The position numbers and the translations under genes were made by a program. Under the pieces are notes generated by a model. It was not told the origin of the DNA. It saw only the letters and a list, made by a program, of their open reading frames with translations, and did no database searches. A DNA stretch of 64,000 bases from Brasilonema sennae CENA114 (GTDB lineage Bacteria; Cyanobacteriota; Cyanobacteriia; Cyanobacteriales; Nostocaceae). Every line of letters starts with the position of its first letter. Position 1 is the stretch's first letter. This document shows positions 32,237-40,896 of the stretch, in pieces. The stretch lies in assembly GCF_006968745.1 (NCBI RefSeq), contig NZ_CP030118.1, forward strand, positions 5,019,943 through 5,083,942, written 5' to 3'.

Positions 32237-32941
32237 TCAAGAATTGCTCCCAGCTTGAAAAATCTGTTGGGCAGTTAAGCTAAGTTCTGGAAATGTTGGG
32301 GATTGAATGCGTTCATCTCCCCTAAACTGAGTAACTTGGTATTCACCTTCCACCAAATAGTAAATAGAAATAGTAGGTTGTTTGGGGTTACCGATGAACT
32401 TATGAGCGCCAAGAGCAAGATAATCTATAATCCAATATTCAGGAATTCCAATTCCTTCATACTCACCATATTTTTTGTAGTAATCATCTCGCCAATTAGT
32501 ACTCACCCTTACGGGTTCGTCAGTTGCTACCCTTCGGGAAGCCGCCCTCCGGGCGTCTACAACGCGGGGAACCCGCGCAACGCACTGACTCACTACCTCA
32601 ACCACCAGAGGAATTGATGCACCTTGAGTTACAGTAGATTCCTTTTTCCAAAGTGGTTCCGTTGCCAAATTAGGGCGATTTAGTATCAACACATCTGGCG
32701 AGTAACCTGATTCACTTTCAGGTGTTTTAACTAGTGCTGTTTTAGGTATGGAATAGGGAAGCTTTAATCGTTTAATTTCCACTGCTATTTCTAGCGTTAA
32801 AAAACCTGTGATGTCTTCATGATCTCCCAATGGTTGCGGCATTTCAACGATTACCCCATCATGCAGTTCATAGCGTCTTCCATCTGGTTTCCACTCCACA
32901 AATTCTTGAAATGTCACTAGTTTGCGTAGGGTTTGAGTCAT
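32237..32941 (-). CDS. Uma2-family (DUF820) putative endonuclease with a repeat insertion
   Basis: 234 residues of the Uma2 family, a PD-(D/E)XK-like fold abundant in cyanobacteria: FQEFVEWKPDGRRYELHDGV, SGYSPDVLILNR, PLVVEVVS and IGIPEYWIIDY. VVEVVS is normally continuous with TNWRDDY, but here 29 residues (QCVARVPRV...EPVRVS) interrupt it. They are encoded by an 87-base repeat flanked by direct copies of GTGAGT (plus strand ACTCAC at 32501 and 32588). The frame is preserved. The insertion lies next to the predicted active-site strand, so activity is doubtful. Role in the cell unknown. Confidence 0.85.
   Translation of the reverse strand: MTQTLRKLVTFQEFVEWKPDGRRYELHDGVIVEMPQPLGDHEDITGFLTLEIAVEIKRLKLPYSIPKTALVKTPESESGYSPDVLILNRPNLATEPLWKKESTVTQGASIPLVVEVVSQCVARVPRVVDARRAASRRVATDEPVRVSTNWRDDYYKKYGEYEGIGIPEYWIIDYLALGAHKFIGNPKQPTISIYYLVEGEYQVTQFRGDERIQSPTFPELSLTAQQIFQAGSNS
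32501..32593. repeat. 87-base repeat inserted in the Uma2 gene
   Basis: Bounded by ACTCAC direct repeats (32501-32506 and 32588-32593), as expected of a target-site duplication. Contains GGGAAGCCGCCCTCCGGGCG and CAACGCGGGGAACCCGCGCA modules shared with 15690-15715, 17040-17065, 34435-34460 and 43258-43285. Confidence 0.8.
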
Positions 32942-32980
32942 CTATTTTCCTCCTTTTGTTGTTGCTGCTTTCTACCTCAC

Positions 32981-33685
32981 TTATAAATGACTCTTACTCG
33001 GCACTAAAATCATCGAAAAATAAGGCACTTGGGATGGATCCATATCATCCAAAGAAACAACTCGCTGGTTTGCCATCGTCCCTCGTTCAATGTAACGCGC
33101 CCGTGATGCCAGTCCTAATTTATGCAACACATCACGAACTTTTGTAAAATGCCGTCGCAGTTTGATAATGACAGCAGCATCAGCATTTAACAATTGTGCT
33201 TCCAAAACTTCGGCTGGTAGAGGAGCTGGTAGTACGCTGAAAACATCGTTACGATAACTCAGGGGGACTGCTAGTGCTGAAGCACACCCCATTGGTGAAG
33301 AAACTCCTGGCACGACTTCTGTTTCAAAATGGTCAGACAGTCGTGTGAATACGTACATAAAAGAGCCGTAAAACAACGGATCGCCCTCGCACAGTACCAC
33401 CACATCCCGTCCAGCAGCAAGATGTTCTTGTATAGGAATGACAACCTCGTCATAAATAGGTTGTGCAGCATACGGATCAAGAGCGCGGGGAAGATGATAC
33501 TGTACCTCGATTTGATTGCCAGGAAGATATTCAGCTACGATACCTCTAGCTATACTTTCCTTATCATCTGCAGATTGATAGGCGACTACTGGGCAAGAAC
33601 GTAATAGCCGCAGTGCTTTTAATGTTATAAGTTCTGGATCACCAGGACCAACACCAACTCCATAAAGACGACCTTTGTTCATCAT
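32981..33685 (-). CDS. cobI: precorrin-2 C20-methyltransferase
   Basis: 234 residues of the tetrapyrrole methylase family. Motifs: GRLYGVGVGPGDPELITLKA, LCEGDPLFYGSFMYVF and VVPGVSSPMGCASALAVPL. It moves a methyl group from S-adenosylmethionine to C20 of precorrin-2 (or the cobalt form) in corrin synthesis. Its ATG overlaps the cobH stop in an ATGA (33682-33685). Order on the minus strand is cobG, cobH, cobI. Assignment is firm. Confidence 0.93.
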   Translation of the reverse strand: MMNKGRLYGVGVGPGDPELITLKALRLLRSCPVVAYQSADDKESIARGIVAEYLPGNQIEVQYHLPRALDPYAAQPIYDEVVIPIQEHLAAGRDVVVLCEGDPLFYGSFMYVFTRLSDHFETEVVPGVSSPMGCASALAVPLSYRNDVFSVLPAPLPAEVLEAQLLNADAAVIIKLRRHFTKVRDVLHKLGLASRARYIERGTMANQRVVSLDDMDPSQVPYFSMILVPSKSHL

Positions 33686-34311
33686 TCTTCCTCCGTTGCT
33701 AAGGCGTTAACTGCGGCGGCGGCGATCGCACTCCCACCCCGCCGACCATGTAATGTCATAAATGGCACACCACGACTATCTGCAGCCAGTGCTGCTTTCG
33801 ATTCTGCCGCACCCACAAACCCAACAGGAAAACCCAGAATGAGAGCTGGTTTTGGTGCCCCAGCGCTCAACATTTCTAGTAACCGAAACAAAACAGTCGG
33901 TGCGTTGCCAATTGTAACCACAGCCCCTTCTAACACTGGTAGCCACAATTCCAAAGCAGCTGCAGAACGGGTGGTTCCCAGTTTTTGAGCAAGTTCTGGC
34001 ACATCGGGATGATTGAGGGTGCAAATCACTGAATTGTCTGCTGGTAGTCGTCGCCGCGTAATACCTTCTGCTACCATCCGACAATCACACAAAATCGGTG
34101 CCCCTGCTGCTAAAGCTGTACGCCCAGATTCTACAGCTGTTGGTGAAGCTGCTAAGTCATAAACAATATCTGTCATCCCACAAGCATGAATCAGACGCAC
34201 GGCAACATTTGCGACATCGGGAGCAAGTACAGACAGATTTGCCTCAGAACGAATCATGGCAAAGGATTTATGATATATTTTGTTACCGTCTTTTATGTAG
34301 TCAATAGTCAT
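33682..34311 (-). CDS. cobH: precorrin-8X methylmutase
   Basis: 209 residues. Blocks VAVRLIHACGMTDIVYDL, GAPILCDCRMVAEGITR and GFPVGFVGAAESKAAL are typical of CobH/CbiC, and the catalytic His is in RLIHACG. It moves the C11 methyl to C12, forming hydrogenobyrinate or cobyrinate. It overlaps cobI by four bases. The gap to cobG (233 bases) is filled with palindromic repeats, copy E at 34388-34427. Confidence 0.93.
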   Translation of the reverse strand: MTIDYIKDGNKIYHKSFAMIRSEANLSVLAPDVANVAVRLIHACGMTDIVYDLAASPTAVESGRTALAAGAPILCDCRMVAEGITRRRLPADNSVICTLNHPDVPELAQKLGTTRSAAALELWLPVLEGAVVTIGNAPTVLFRLLEMLSAGAPKPALILGFPVGFVGAAESKAALAADSRGVPFMTLHGRRGGSAIAAAAVNALATEEE

Positions 34312-34544
34312 TTGTTAGTTGTTACTCTTATCCCATCCAAAAAAGACTTATTTAACGAACCGCCAAGACGAGCGACTGCGTTGCGGAGCCAGTACTGCAG
34401 GAGGGTTTCCCGACCTAGGTATCTGGCGTTGGGGTTCCCCCCGTTGTAGCACCTGGCGTGCCAAGAACCCCAAGAAAAAGATAGGTAATTTTGTAGGGGA
34501 AGGCGGTAGTTGTTAGTTGTTTGTTTATTAACCACTAACTACTC
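34312..34544. repeat. repeat-filled gap between cobG and cobH
   Basis: CGCCAAGACGAG at 34361, copy E of the GCCAG...CTGGC palindrome (34388-34427), a GGGGTTCCCCCCGTTGTAGC module and CCAAGAACCCCAAGAAAAAG. The order matches the inside of the element at 26311 without its terminal repeats. No gene. Confidence 0.7.
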
Positions 34545-36116
34545 TTATTTATCAAACAACCGTTGCAAGTCTGCAATTACATATTGGTTGACAAATTCAC
34601 CAAATGATGTATTGGAAGCATCACGTTCTGCCATATATATTTGCAACATTCGCTCTAGCAGTGAAGGTAATTCTGTAAAGGACACCCAACCGTAAAGTTC
34701 TCGTCCAAATTTTTCGTGACTATCACCATCACCTACGCAGACTTTATAACCTTCCACCACTTCCCCTTTATCTTCAATATTGAAACCAACAAGAGCAATA
34801 TCGCTCCTGCTATGCTGAGCACAGGATTTTTCGCAACCTGTGAAGTGAATGTTGATTGGTTGGTCAAGAATAACGCGATCATCCAAGTATTGCGCTAATG
34901 CTAGGGCATGATTTTTGGTATCTGTTGCTGAAGACGCACATCCGGTGTTACCAGCGCAAGCAACTAGGGCACTGCGAATATTAGTTGCAGACCAATGCAA
35001 TCCTAAGTTTTCAATTTTACTTTGTATCTTGGGAATCCACTGTTGAGGAATATCTGATATCAAAAGATTTTGCCAAGGTGTCAGCCTAAGTGTAGCATTA
35101 GCATAGGTTTCAGCTATATCCGCTAACCCACGTATTTGTAAAGTATTTAATCTACCAACTGGTACGACAACACCAATGTAGGACAATCCTTTGTGTCGTT
35201 GGGGATGGACACCTATGTGTTGGTATTTAGAATAGACATTGCATCCAATATCTCTATATTCCTCCTTAATTTGTGTATGACTGCTTTTCACAGAAAAACG
35301 CCGTAGTGGATAGGGAAGATGACGTTCAACTTTTTGAAGAAATCTTTCTATACCTAAGTTGTTCAAAATCTCCCAAAAACGTGGCTGACGTGACTTGCGA
35401 TGAGGAATTGTGTTTCCAATCTCTAGTGTGAGATGCTGCAAATAGACTTGTGCCAATGCACCTACAACCTCAACACACTCTTCTGGTTTTAGCAGGATGT
35501 CTGTATCAATAAATGGTTCAAACAGCGATGTACCCAAGTTCAGTTTGAGCCGGAAGTAAACGTTATTATCAACCATAACCGCAGTCAGGGCGATATCGTT
35601 TGATCGTTCGCCAATCGACACAGAACCACCGCCATCAAAAGCAACGCTGAATTTAGGTGAAAGTGGCGCTAGCTCTGGGTGAGTGGTAATGTAGTGATCT
35701 AATTTGCTGATGAGAGGTCGAGTATCAATTAATTCGTATAAGTCGATGCCAGACGTGGGACTACCCATGATATTGCGGAGATGATCAACCTCTGGAACGG
35801 CTGAAGCTATACCAATATCTTGTAGGACTCTTAAAAATTTAGCCGGAATCTCTGTACGGATTGCACGGATTTGGAGGTTGGCACGATTGGTAATATTAGT
35901 GTAACCAGTTCCCAACTCGTCAGCTAAGTCAGCGATGACACGAAACTGCTGACTAGTCAGTATTCCTCCAGGTACACGGATGCGAGATAAAATACCATCT
36001 CGCGCGGACGTTTGATAAAAAAGACCAGGACAACCAGACACGCCTACAACTCCTTCCCCGTGCGACGCAGAGAGCAGATAACAACTGTGTGTACAAGACA
36101 CCCTTGGAGTCAGCAT
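34545..36116 (-). CDS. cobG: precorrin-3B synthase (CobG-like)
   Basis: 523 residues of the sulfite/nitrite reductase-like family. It shows two half-domains (VPGGILTSQQFRVIADLADE, then VPVGRLNTLQIRGLADIAET). The Fe-S/siroheme cysteines are in ACAGNTGCASSATDTK and FTGCEKSCAQHSRSDIALVG. CobG makes precorrin-3B using O2, the aerobic route to ring contraction. The N-terminal 25 residues are poorly supported, so the true start may be internal. A probable cobalamin riboswitch lies just upstream. It could act on a related corrinoid, but the neighbours make CobG likely. Confidence 0.88.
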   Translation of the reverse strand: MLTPRVSCTHSCYLLSASHGEGVVGVSGCPGLFYQTSARDGILSRIRVPGGILTSQQFRVIADLADELGTGYTNITNRANLQIRAIRTEIPAKFLRVLQDIGIASAVPEVDHLRNIMGSPTSGIDLYELIDTRPLISKLDHYITTHPELAPLSPKFSVAFDGGGSVSIGERSNDIALTAVMVDNNVYFRLKLNLGTSLFEPFIDTDILLKPEECVEVVGALAQVYLQHLTLEIGNTIPHRKSRQPRFWEILNNLGIERFLQKVERHLPYPLRRFSVKSSHTQIKEEYRDIGCNVYSKYQHIGVHPQRHKGLSYIGVVVPVGRLNTLQIRGLADIAETYANATLRLTPWQNLLISDIPQQWIPKIQSKIENLGLHWSATNIRSALVACAGNTGCASSATDTKNHALALAQYLDDRVILDQPINIHFTGCEKSCAQHSRSDIALVGFNIEDKGEVVEGYKVCVGDGDSHEKFGRELYGWVSFTELPSLLERMLQIYMAERDASNTSFGEFVNQYVIADLQRLFDK

Positions 36117-36177
36117 TCTGACTAACCGAATTTGTTGGTTGTTAGGTGTTTTATCAACTACTAAGCACTAGCAAAAT

Positions 36178-36262
36178 CGGATTACAGCTGCGGCACAGTA
36201 CCGGAATTTCACCGGACTTTCCCGACTCCAAGTGTGTAGTTTAGCATGAGATAATAGCCATA
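36178..36262 (-). promoter_or_regulatory. probable cobalamin riboswitch upstream of cobG
   Basis: Read on the minus strand the region contains GGGAAAGTCCGGTGAAATTC (from plus 36226 downwards), then CGGTACTGTGCCGCAGCTGT and AATCC. This matches the core GGGAA...GGTGAAAxTCC...ACTG..CCGCxxCTGTAA of the B12 element, although the 5' pairing partners are less clear. It lies 62 bases before the cobG start. The expected effect is lower expression of cobG-cobH-cobI when adenosyl- or methylcobalamin is abundant. Confidence 0.8.
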
Positions 36263-36305
36263 CTTCTTTTTGCCAAATCTTCTTGATTCTTCCATTAGTC
36301 GCCAG

Positions 36306-37511
36306 ATGCAGAAATGGTTATCGGTAGTGGGTATTGGTGAGGATGGGCTATCGGGATTGAGTGCGATTGCCTATTCTCTCCTTGAACATGCACAAGTGAT
36401 AGTCGGGGGAAAACGCCATCTCGCCATGTTACCACCAGACGATTCACGAGAAAAACTCATTTGGACTTCCCCCATCAGTCATTCTATAGAAGAAATTCTC
36501 CGTCGCCGGGGTCAATCTGTATGCGTTTTGGCAAGTGGCGATCCCATGTGCTTTGGTATCGGTGTCACTCTCTCCCGCCAGATTCCTATTTCTGAGATGA
36601 CTATCATCCCCGCCCCTTCATCCTTCAGCCTTGCTTGTGCCAGACTAGGATGGTCACTCACCGAAGTAGAGACATTAAGCTTAAACGCTCGTCCTCCTGC
36701 TCTCATCCAAGCGGCTATCTACCCAGGAGCACGTCTTCTGATTTTAAGCGAAGGCAAGGAAACCCCAGCAATTGTCGCTGAAATCTTGACAAAACGTGGT
36801 TTTAGTGATAGCAAAATTACCGTCCTAGAACATATGGGCGGTTCTCAGGAGAGAATTATCGCAGGCACAGCCGCTTCATGGACGACAACAGAACTAGCTG
36901 ATTTGAATACGATCGCTGTAGAGTGTATTGCTGATGCTGGAGTTATACCCTTACCTCGGTTAGCAGGACTACCAGATGATGCGTATCATCATGATGGACA
37001 GTTGACTAAGCGCGAAGTGCGAGCAATAACACTTTCTGCTTTAGCTCCCACACCGGGACAGTTGTTGTGGGATGTGGGTGCGGGGTGTGGTTCGATTGGT
37101 ATTGAGTGGATGCGGAGTCATTCTCGGTGTCGGGCGATCGCCATTGAACAAAATTCCACCCGACTACAATATATTGCTGACAACGCCGCCGCCCTTGGTA
37201 CACCTTATTTACAAATTGTTGCGGGTAAAGCTCCCGCTGCATTGAATGATTTGCCCCAACCCGACGCTATCTTTATTGGCGGTGGTGCAACAACAGAAGG
37301 TTTATTCGAGGTGTGTTGGGAAGCTTTGCGTCCGGGAGGGCGTTTTGTTGCTAATGCTGTGACGATTGAAAGTGAGCAGAAGTTGTTGCAATGGCACAAT
37401 CAGGTAGGCGGGGAGTTGATTCGTGTTGCTGTTCAACGGGCTGCACCTATTGGCGGGTTTTTGGGGTGGAAGCCGATGGTGCCGGTGACGCAGTGGGTGG
37501 TGAGGAAGTAG
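36306..37511 (+). CDS. cobL: precorrin-6Y C5,15-methyltransferase (decarboxylating)
   Basis: About 401 residues from the ATG at 36306 (MQKWLSVVGIGEDGLSGLSA); a TTG at 36270 is rejected as it would run into the riboswitch. It is a fusion of CbiE (tetrapyrrole methylase, residues 1-205; VLASGDPMCFGIG) and CbiT (Rossmann methyltransferase; LLWDVGAGCGSIGIEWMRS). It methylates C5 and C15 and decarboxylates the acetate at C12. It is divergent from cobG, and a strong hairpin follows at 37566. Assignment is firm. Confidence 0.95.
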   Translation: MQKWLSVVGIGEDGLSGLSAIAYSLLEHAQVIVGGKRHLAMLPPDDSREKLIWTSPISHSIEEILRRRGQSVCVLASGDPMCFGIGVTLSRQIPISEMTIIPAPSSFSLACARLGWSLTEVETLSLNARPPALIQAAIYPGARLLILSEGKETPAIVAEILTKRGFSDSKITVLEHMGGSQERIIAGTAASWTTTELADLNTIAVECIADAGVIPLPRLAGLPDDAYHHDGQLTKREVRAITLSALAPTPGQLLWDVGAGCGSIGIEWMRSHSRCRAIAIEQNSTRLQYIADNAAALGTPYLQIVAGKAPAALNDLPQPDAIFIGGGATTEGLFEVCWEALRPGGRFVANAVTIESEQKLLQWHNQVGGELIRVAVQRAAPIGGFLGWKPMVPVTQWVVRK

Positions 37512-37565
37512 TTGGAAGCGAGTATCTTTTCGAGTTATTTGTCAGGTGGACAGGGCTTGATGTAT

Positions 37566-37606
37566 AAAATTACAGTATATTTGCTCCACAAATATACTGT
37601 AATTTT
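37566..37606 (+). terminator. cobL terminator
   Basis: Perfect 18-bp stem AAAATTACAGTATATTTG (37566-37583) / CAAATATACTGTAATTTT (37589-37606) with a five-base loop, 54 bases past the cobL stop. Confidence 0.8.
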
Positions 37607-37774
37607 CACTCTATATTTCCTGAAGAGGGATCTGTTGATCTGTAGCCAAGGGATGCTTTAAACTTCGGCTGTGTCTCATATGTGACCTGCCACTGATAAG
37701 CTTTGCCGTAAGACCACTTTGTTTGTCATATTACTAAAGTAGATATCTGAGGATGTACATAAACATTAAAGCCA

Positions 37775-38695
37775 ATGCTATATCAGATAATAGTCAAAGT
37801 TGAGTCTGAAGCAATTTACCACCAACCATATAAATTAGAGATTGATAACTTTATCCTCGGAGTAATGCTCAGTCCAGATAAGGTGGTAGAGGAGCTAAGC
37901 ATTGCTCTAAGGGTAAAGAATTATCAGGATTTTTTACCCCAAGTTAGTTCAGATATAGAAAGCCAGATTACTCGGATAGATATGCGAGATTCGCCGCTGT
38001 GTTTTTTACTCGTTGATCTCGCGCAACATATTGAAGCTCTTGGTAGCTTTTGGTTTGGAATTAAAAAGATCTATTGGGAGAGTCCAAAAAGAGCTTGGAT
38101 AGCTGAATCATTTGAGGAGCAGGAGGCTCTTGAATTTTCAACGCATGATTTTCAGCAAGAGTCTCATGAAAATAAATGCTACAGAGAAATGTCTCCAGGA
38201 ATGCTAGCATCTCTGGTACAGAATCGTCTCCTTCACCAACATTTAGTTTTGCCAATGTCGTTCTATCGAGAAGCATGTAATGACTTTAGCTCTGGTAGAT
38301 ACACAAGTTCCTTTATCAACTTCTACTTCTATCTAGATGACTTATACGGACAAGGCAAAACAAAAAACAAAGAAGTAGAAAAATTATTTAAGTCATCGGA
38401 GCATATCAGGAAAGCTATTGAGCAAACTATAGAACTTTATCAAAATGTAGGGGATTCGGAAAATTTGGATCAATTAAAGAAGTTCCTTGATATGGAAAAG
38501 CGTGAGTTTAATGTCGATGGAATAATCGAGCTGATAGTACAGGTGCGTGGTAATTTATCACACTTTTCTCAAAAAAGCTCCAAGAAAAAGGGGCATCCTC
38601 TAAATCAAAGAGAGTTCAGAAGCATGGCGTATCTTATAAACTCAATTTGCATTCACACATTTATAGAGCTTACTACTGGTGAGATGCCAAAGTAG
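37775..38695 (+). CDS. HEPN-like protein of unknown function
   Basis: 306 residues, soluble, with two halves. The first 160 residues have beta-like segments and conserved-looking aromatics (GSFWFGIKKIYWES). The second half is helical (SFYREACNDFSSGRYTSSFI, NFYFYLDDLYGQGKTKN), ending in VQVRGNLSHFS, an R-x4-H motif (R258, H263) typical of HEPN RNases. HEPN proteins are often toxins or defence effectors. Without the full HEPN fold being shown, the RNase call is tentative. The gene stands alone between cobL and hicBA. Confidence 0.55.
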   Translation: MLYQIIVKVESEAIYHQPYKLEIDNFILGVMLSPDKVVEELSIALRVKNYQDFLPQVSSDIESQITRIDMRDSPLCFLLVDLAQHIEALGSFWFGIKKIYWESPKRAWIAESFEEQEALEFSTHDFQQESHENKCYREMSPGMLASLVQNRLLHQHLVLPMSFYREACNDFSSGRYTSSFINFYFYLDDLYGQGKTKNKEVEKLFKSSEHIRKAIEQTIELYQNVGDSENLDQLKKFLDMEKREFNVDGIIELIVQVRGNLSHFSQKSSKKKGHPLNQREFRSMAYLINSICIHTFIELTTGEMPK

Positions 38696-38831
38696 TTTGT
38701 ATATTCTGATGGTGGATGCAAGCAGCTGGTGAGCTAAGTTGTTAGACTGCCAGGTTGTCTGTGGGATGGTGCTTCAACGTTATTGGTAGGTTGCATCAAG
38801 ATTATCGATGGAGCGATCGCCCCTCTGTAGC

Positions 38832-39053
38832 TCACAGTAGTTCAACAAACTCGTCCACGGTCAAACCCACTTGGCGGATGATCGCACGTAAAGTCCCTCG
38901 ATCTAACTCTTTGTGATCTGGTACAGTGACCGTCGCTTTAGGTTCTTCGCGAACTAAAATGATATGGCTTCCACGTTGCCGATTTACGACAAAGCCGATT
39001 TGCTCTAGTGCTCTAACACATTCTGCACCTGAAATGACAGGCAGCTTACTCAT
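38832..39053 (-). CDS. hicA: HicA-family mRNA interferase toxin
   Basis: 73 residues: ISGAECVRALEQIGFVVNRQ, the catalytic RGSHIILV (His) and PDHKELDRGTLRAIIRQVGL. The double-stranded RNA-binding-like fold of HicA cleaves mRNA when free of its antitoxin. It overlaps the upstream hicB by ATGA (39050-39053). The order antitoxin-toxin is the reverse of many hicAB operons but common in cyanobacteria. Confidence 0.9.
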   Translation of the reverse strand: MSKLPVISGAECVRALEQIGFVVNRQRGSHIILVREEPKATVTVPDHKELDRGTLRAIIRQVGLTVDEFVELL

Positions 39054-39316
39054 ACCAGTACAACTTCTACTCTATCCTCTGGAACAGACTCACCTCGCTC
39101 TTGCAGAACTTCGATGTAGAGAGCGATCGCTTCTTCAATATTAGCTACAGCTTCCTCACGAGTTTTCCCTTGGCTAATGCAACCTGGTAAACTAGGTACT
39201 TCAACGACAAAATAACCATCCTCACCAGGATACAGTAGTACTTTGCGTTTAGATTCGGCTTGAAGTTTTGCCACTGTTATTGCACCTACTCGGTTACTTG
39301 ATCCAAATCCTAACAT
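39050..39316 (-). CDS. hicB: HicB-family antitoxin
   Basis: Up to 88 residues. The HicB core is KVLLYPGEDGYFVVEVPSLP, GCISQGKTREEAVANIEEAI and ALYIEVLQERGESVPED, a partly degraded RNase H-like fold that binds HicA. No DNA-binding C-terminal domain is present. The first 14-22 residues are outside the usual family boundary. GTG at residue 15 (VAKLQAESKR) may be the true start. It is 37 bases downstream of cobK on the same strand. Confidence 0.85.
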   Translation of the reverse strand: MLGFGSSNRVGAITVAKLQAESKRKVLLYPGEDGYFVVEVPSLPGCISQGKTREEAVANIEEAIALYIEVLQERGESVPEDRVEVVLV

Positions 39317-39353
39317 TCAATCAAATATCCCCTTGGGAAACAATCTCTCAAAT

Positions 39354-40097
39354 TTATAGTAGCTGATTCACCAACCACGCCACAGCACTCTCCACATCGC
39401 TGACTTGCTCTCCTGGTGGAGTTGCTGGACGCTTTACCATTACCACCTTCACCCCAAGTTCCCGCGCTGCAATAATCTTGGCATACGTCGCATCACCGCC
39501 GCTATTCTTACTCACGACTGTATCAATTTGATGTGAAATCAAGAGTTTTCGCTCATTGTCTAGGGCAAAGGGACCGCGATCGCACAATATCACCCCTGAT
39601 GGCACCAATGCTTCAGTTGCAGGAGGCTCAATCAGTCGCATCAAAAACCAAATATCCTCCAAACTGGCAAAGGATGCAAGTTGCTGCCTACCGATAGTCA
39701 GGAATACTCGTTTGGCAAATTCAGGTAATACAGCAGCTGCTGCTTCCACACTATCAACTTCAACCCACCAATCATTAGGAAGACGCTCCCAAGCAGGACG
39801 GATCAGCATCAGATGGGGTATTTTACAAGTAGCAGCGGCAGCAGCTGCATGAAAAGATATCTGTTTAGCGAAGGGGTGAGTCGCATCGATCACTACATCT
39901 ATTTTTGCTTCAATTAAGTATTCTACCAGCCCTGCTTCACCACCAAAACCCCCAATACGTAGTATTCCGGCTGGCGCTTGTGGTTGACTGGTGCGACCAG
40001 CTAAAGATGTGATAACTTCTACCTCTGGGATAGCGGAGGCTTTAGCTGCCAATTCTGTCGCGTCACCTGTTCCGCCAAGAATAAGAAGATGCTTCAT
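39354..40097 (-). CDS. cobK: precorrin-6A reductase
   Basis: 247 residues from the ATG at 40097 (MKHLLILGGTGDATELAAKA); the frame extends 20 codons upstream without support. It has the nucleotide-binding GGTGDA, DVVIDATHPFAKQISFHAAA and the C-terminal VVSKNSGGDATYAKIIAARE. It reduces the corrin ring at C18-C19 with NADPH. Part of the cobalamin group although separated by hicBA and the HEPN gene from cobL. Confidence 0.92.
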   Translation of the reverse strand: MKHLLILGGTGDATELAAKASAIPEVEVITSLAGRTSQPQAPAGILRIGGFGGEAGLVEYLIEAKIDVVIDATHPFAKQISFHAAAAAATCKIPHLMLIRPAWERLPNDWWVEVDSVEAAAAVLPEFAKRVFLTIGRQQLASFASLEDIWFLMRLIEPPATEALVPSGVILCDRGPFALDNERKLLISHQIDTVVSKNSGGDATYAKIIAARELGVKVVMVKRPATPPGEQVSDVESAVAWLVNQLL

Positions 40098-40824
40098 ATT
40101 TACAATAGTTAAAGTCTTCGCGAGTATTTGCAAACTATCCAAGGAACGCTTGAGCAATACCTTAGGCTACACCGCCCTAAATCGCTGGAGTCAAGCTAAT
40201 AATCTTCGATTTTATCGAAAGTCAAAATTCGCAACAAATAGTCAAAGAATATAATTTTACTTAGCCTTACTTAAAGCTTTCAATTCAACCAATCACTAAC
40301 AAACGGAACACTCAATAGTGTTCTTATTTTATACCATTCTCACTAGAGACGATTTTTTATCTTAGATGTTCCTAAATTATATAAGCTTTATCAAAGTTAC
40401 ATAAAATTTGCCAACACCCTTGGAAAAACTAGATATTGTATCAGTATATTTTTTTATTGTGGTTTAATTCGTACTGACTATTTATAAATACATTATCATT
40501 CTTCATTGCATTTGCACTAACGTTATGTGCTCTTTGCTCAATATAAAGGCGCTTGCATCTGATTGTAAGTAGCTTCCTATGTAGATATAAGTATGGTCTT
40601 AGTATCTATATTTTGCTGCTTTGATATTGTTGGTATGTACTTTAAAAAACTCTTATTTATTGATTACTTATTTTTATTTGATTTTATACACTTCCATACA
40701 TAAAAATTTCATAAATTCTATCTTTGTACTTAAATGAGTTAAGTACAAGCACTGAAAAAACAAGAATTTAAAATTCTCTAACAAAGCACACTGTAAACAA
40801 AGTGATTATTAACGTTTTCTTGAC

Positions 40825-40896
40825 TAGACCTCTCCAAAAATGGCTATGAAACCAATACCCCGCGCTTGCACTAAAAATCATTTTTGGAGAGGTCTA
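40825..40896. mobile_element. MITE with 18-base terminal inverted repeats
   Basis: TAGACCTCTCCAAAAATG (40825-40842) and CATTTTTGGAGAGGTCTA (40879-40896) are perfect inverted copies around a 36-base centre. No coding capacity. TA-type ends suggest a derivative of an IS630/IS5-like element; the parent is not in the window. Confidence 0.8.

Noticed and set aside
36270..36305. TTG start of CobL at 36270
   Set aside because: It would put coding sequence against the riboswitch region; family similarity begins at MQKWLSVVGIG.
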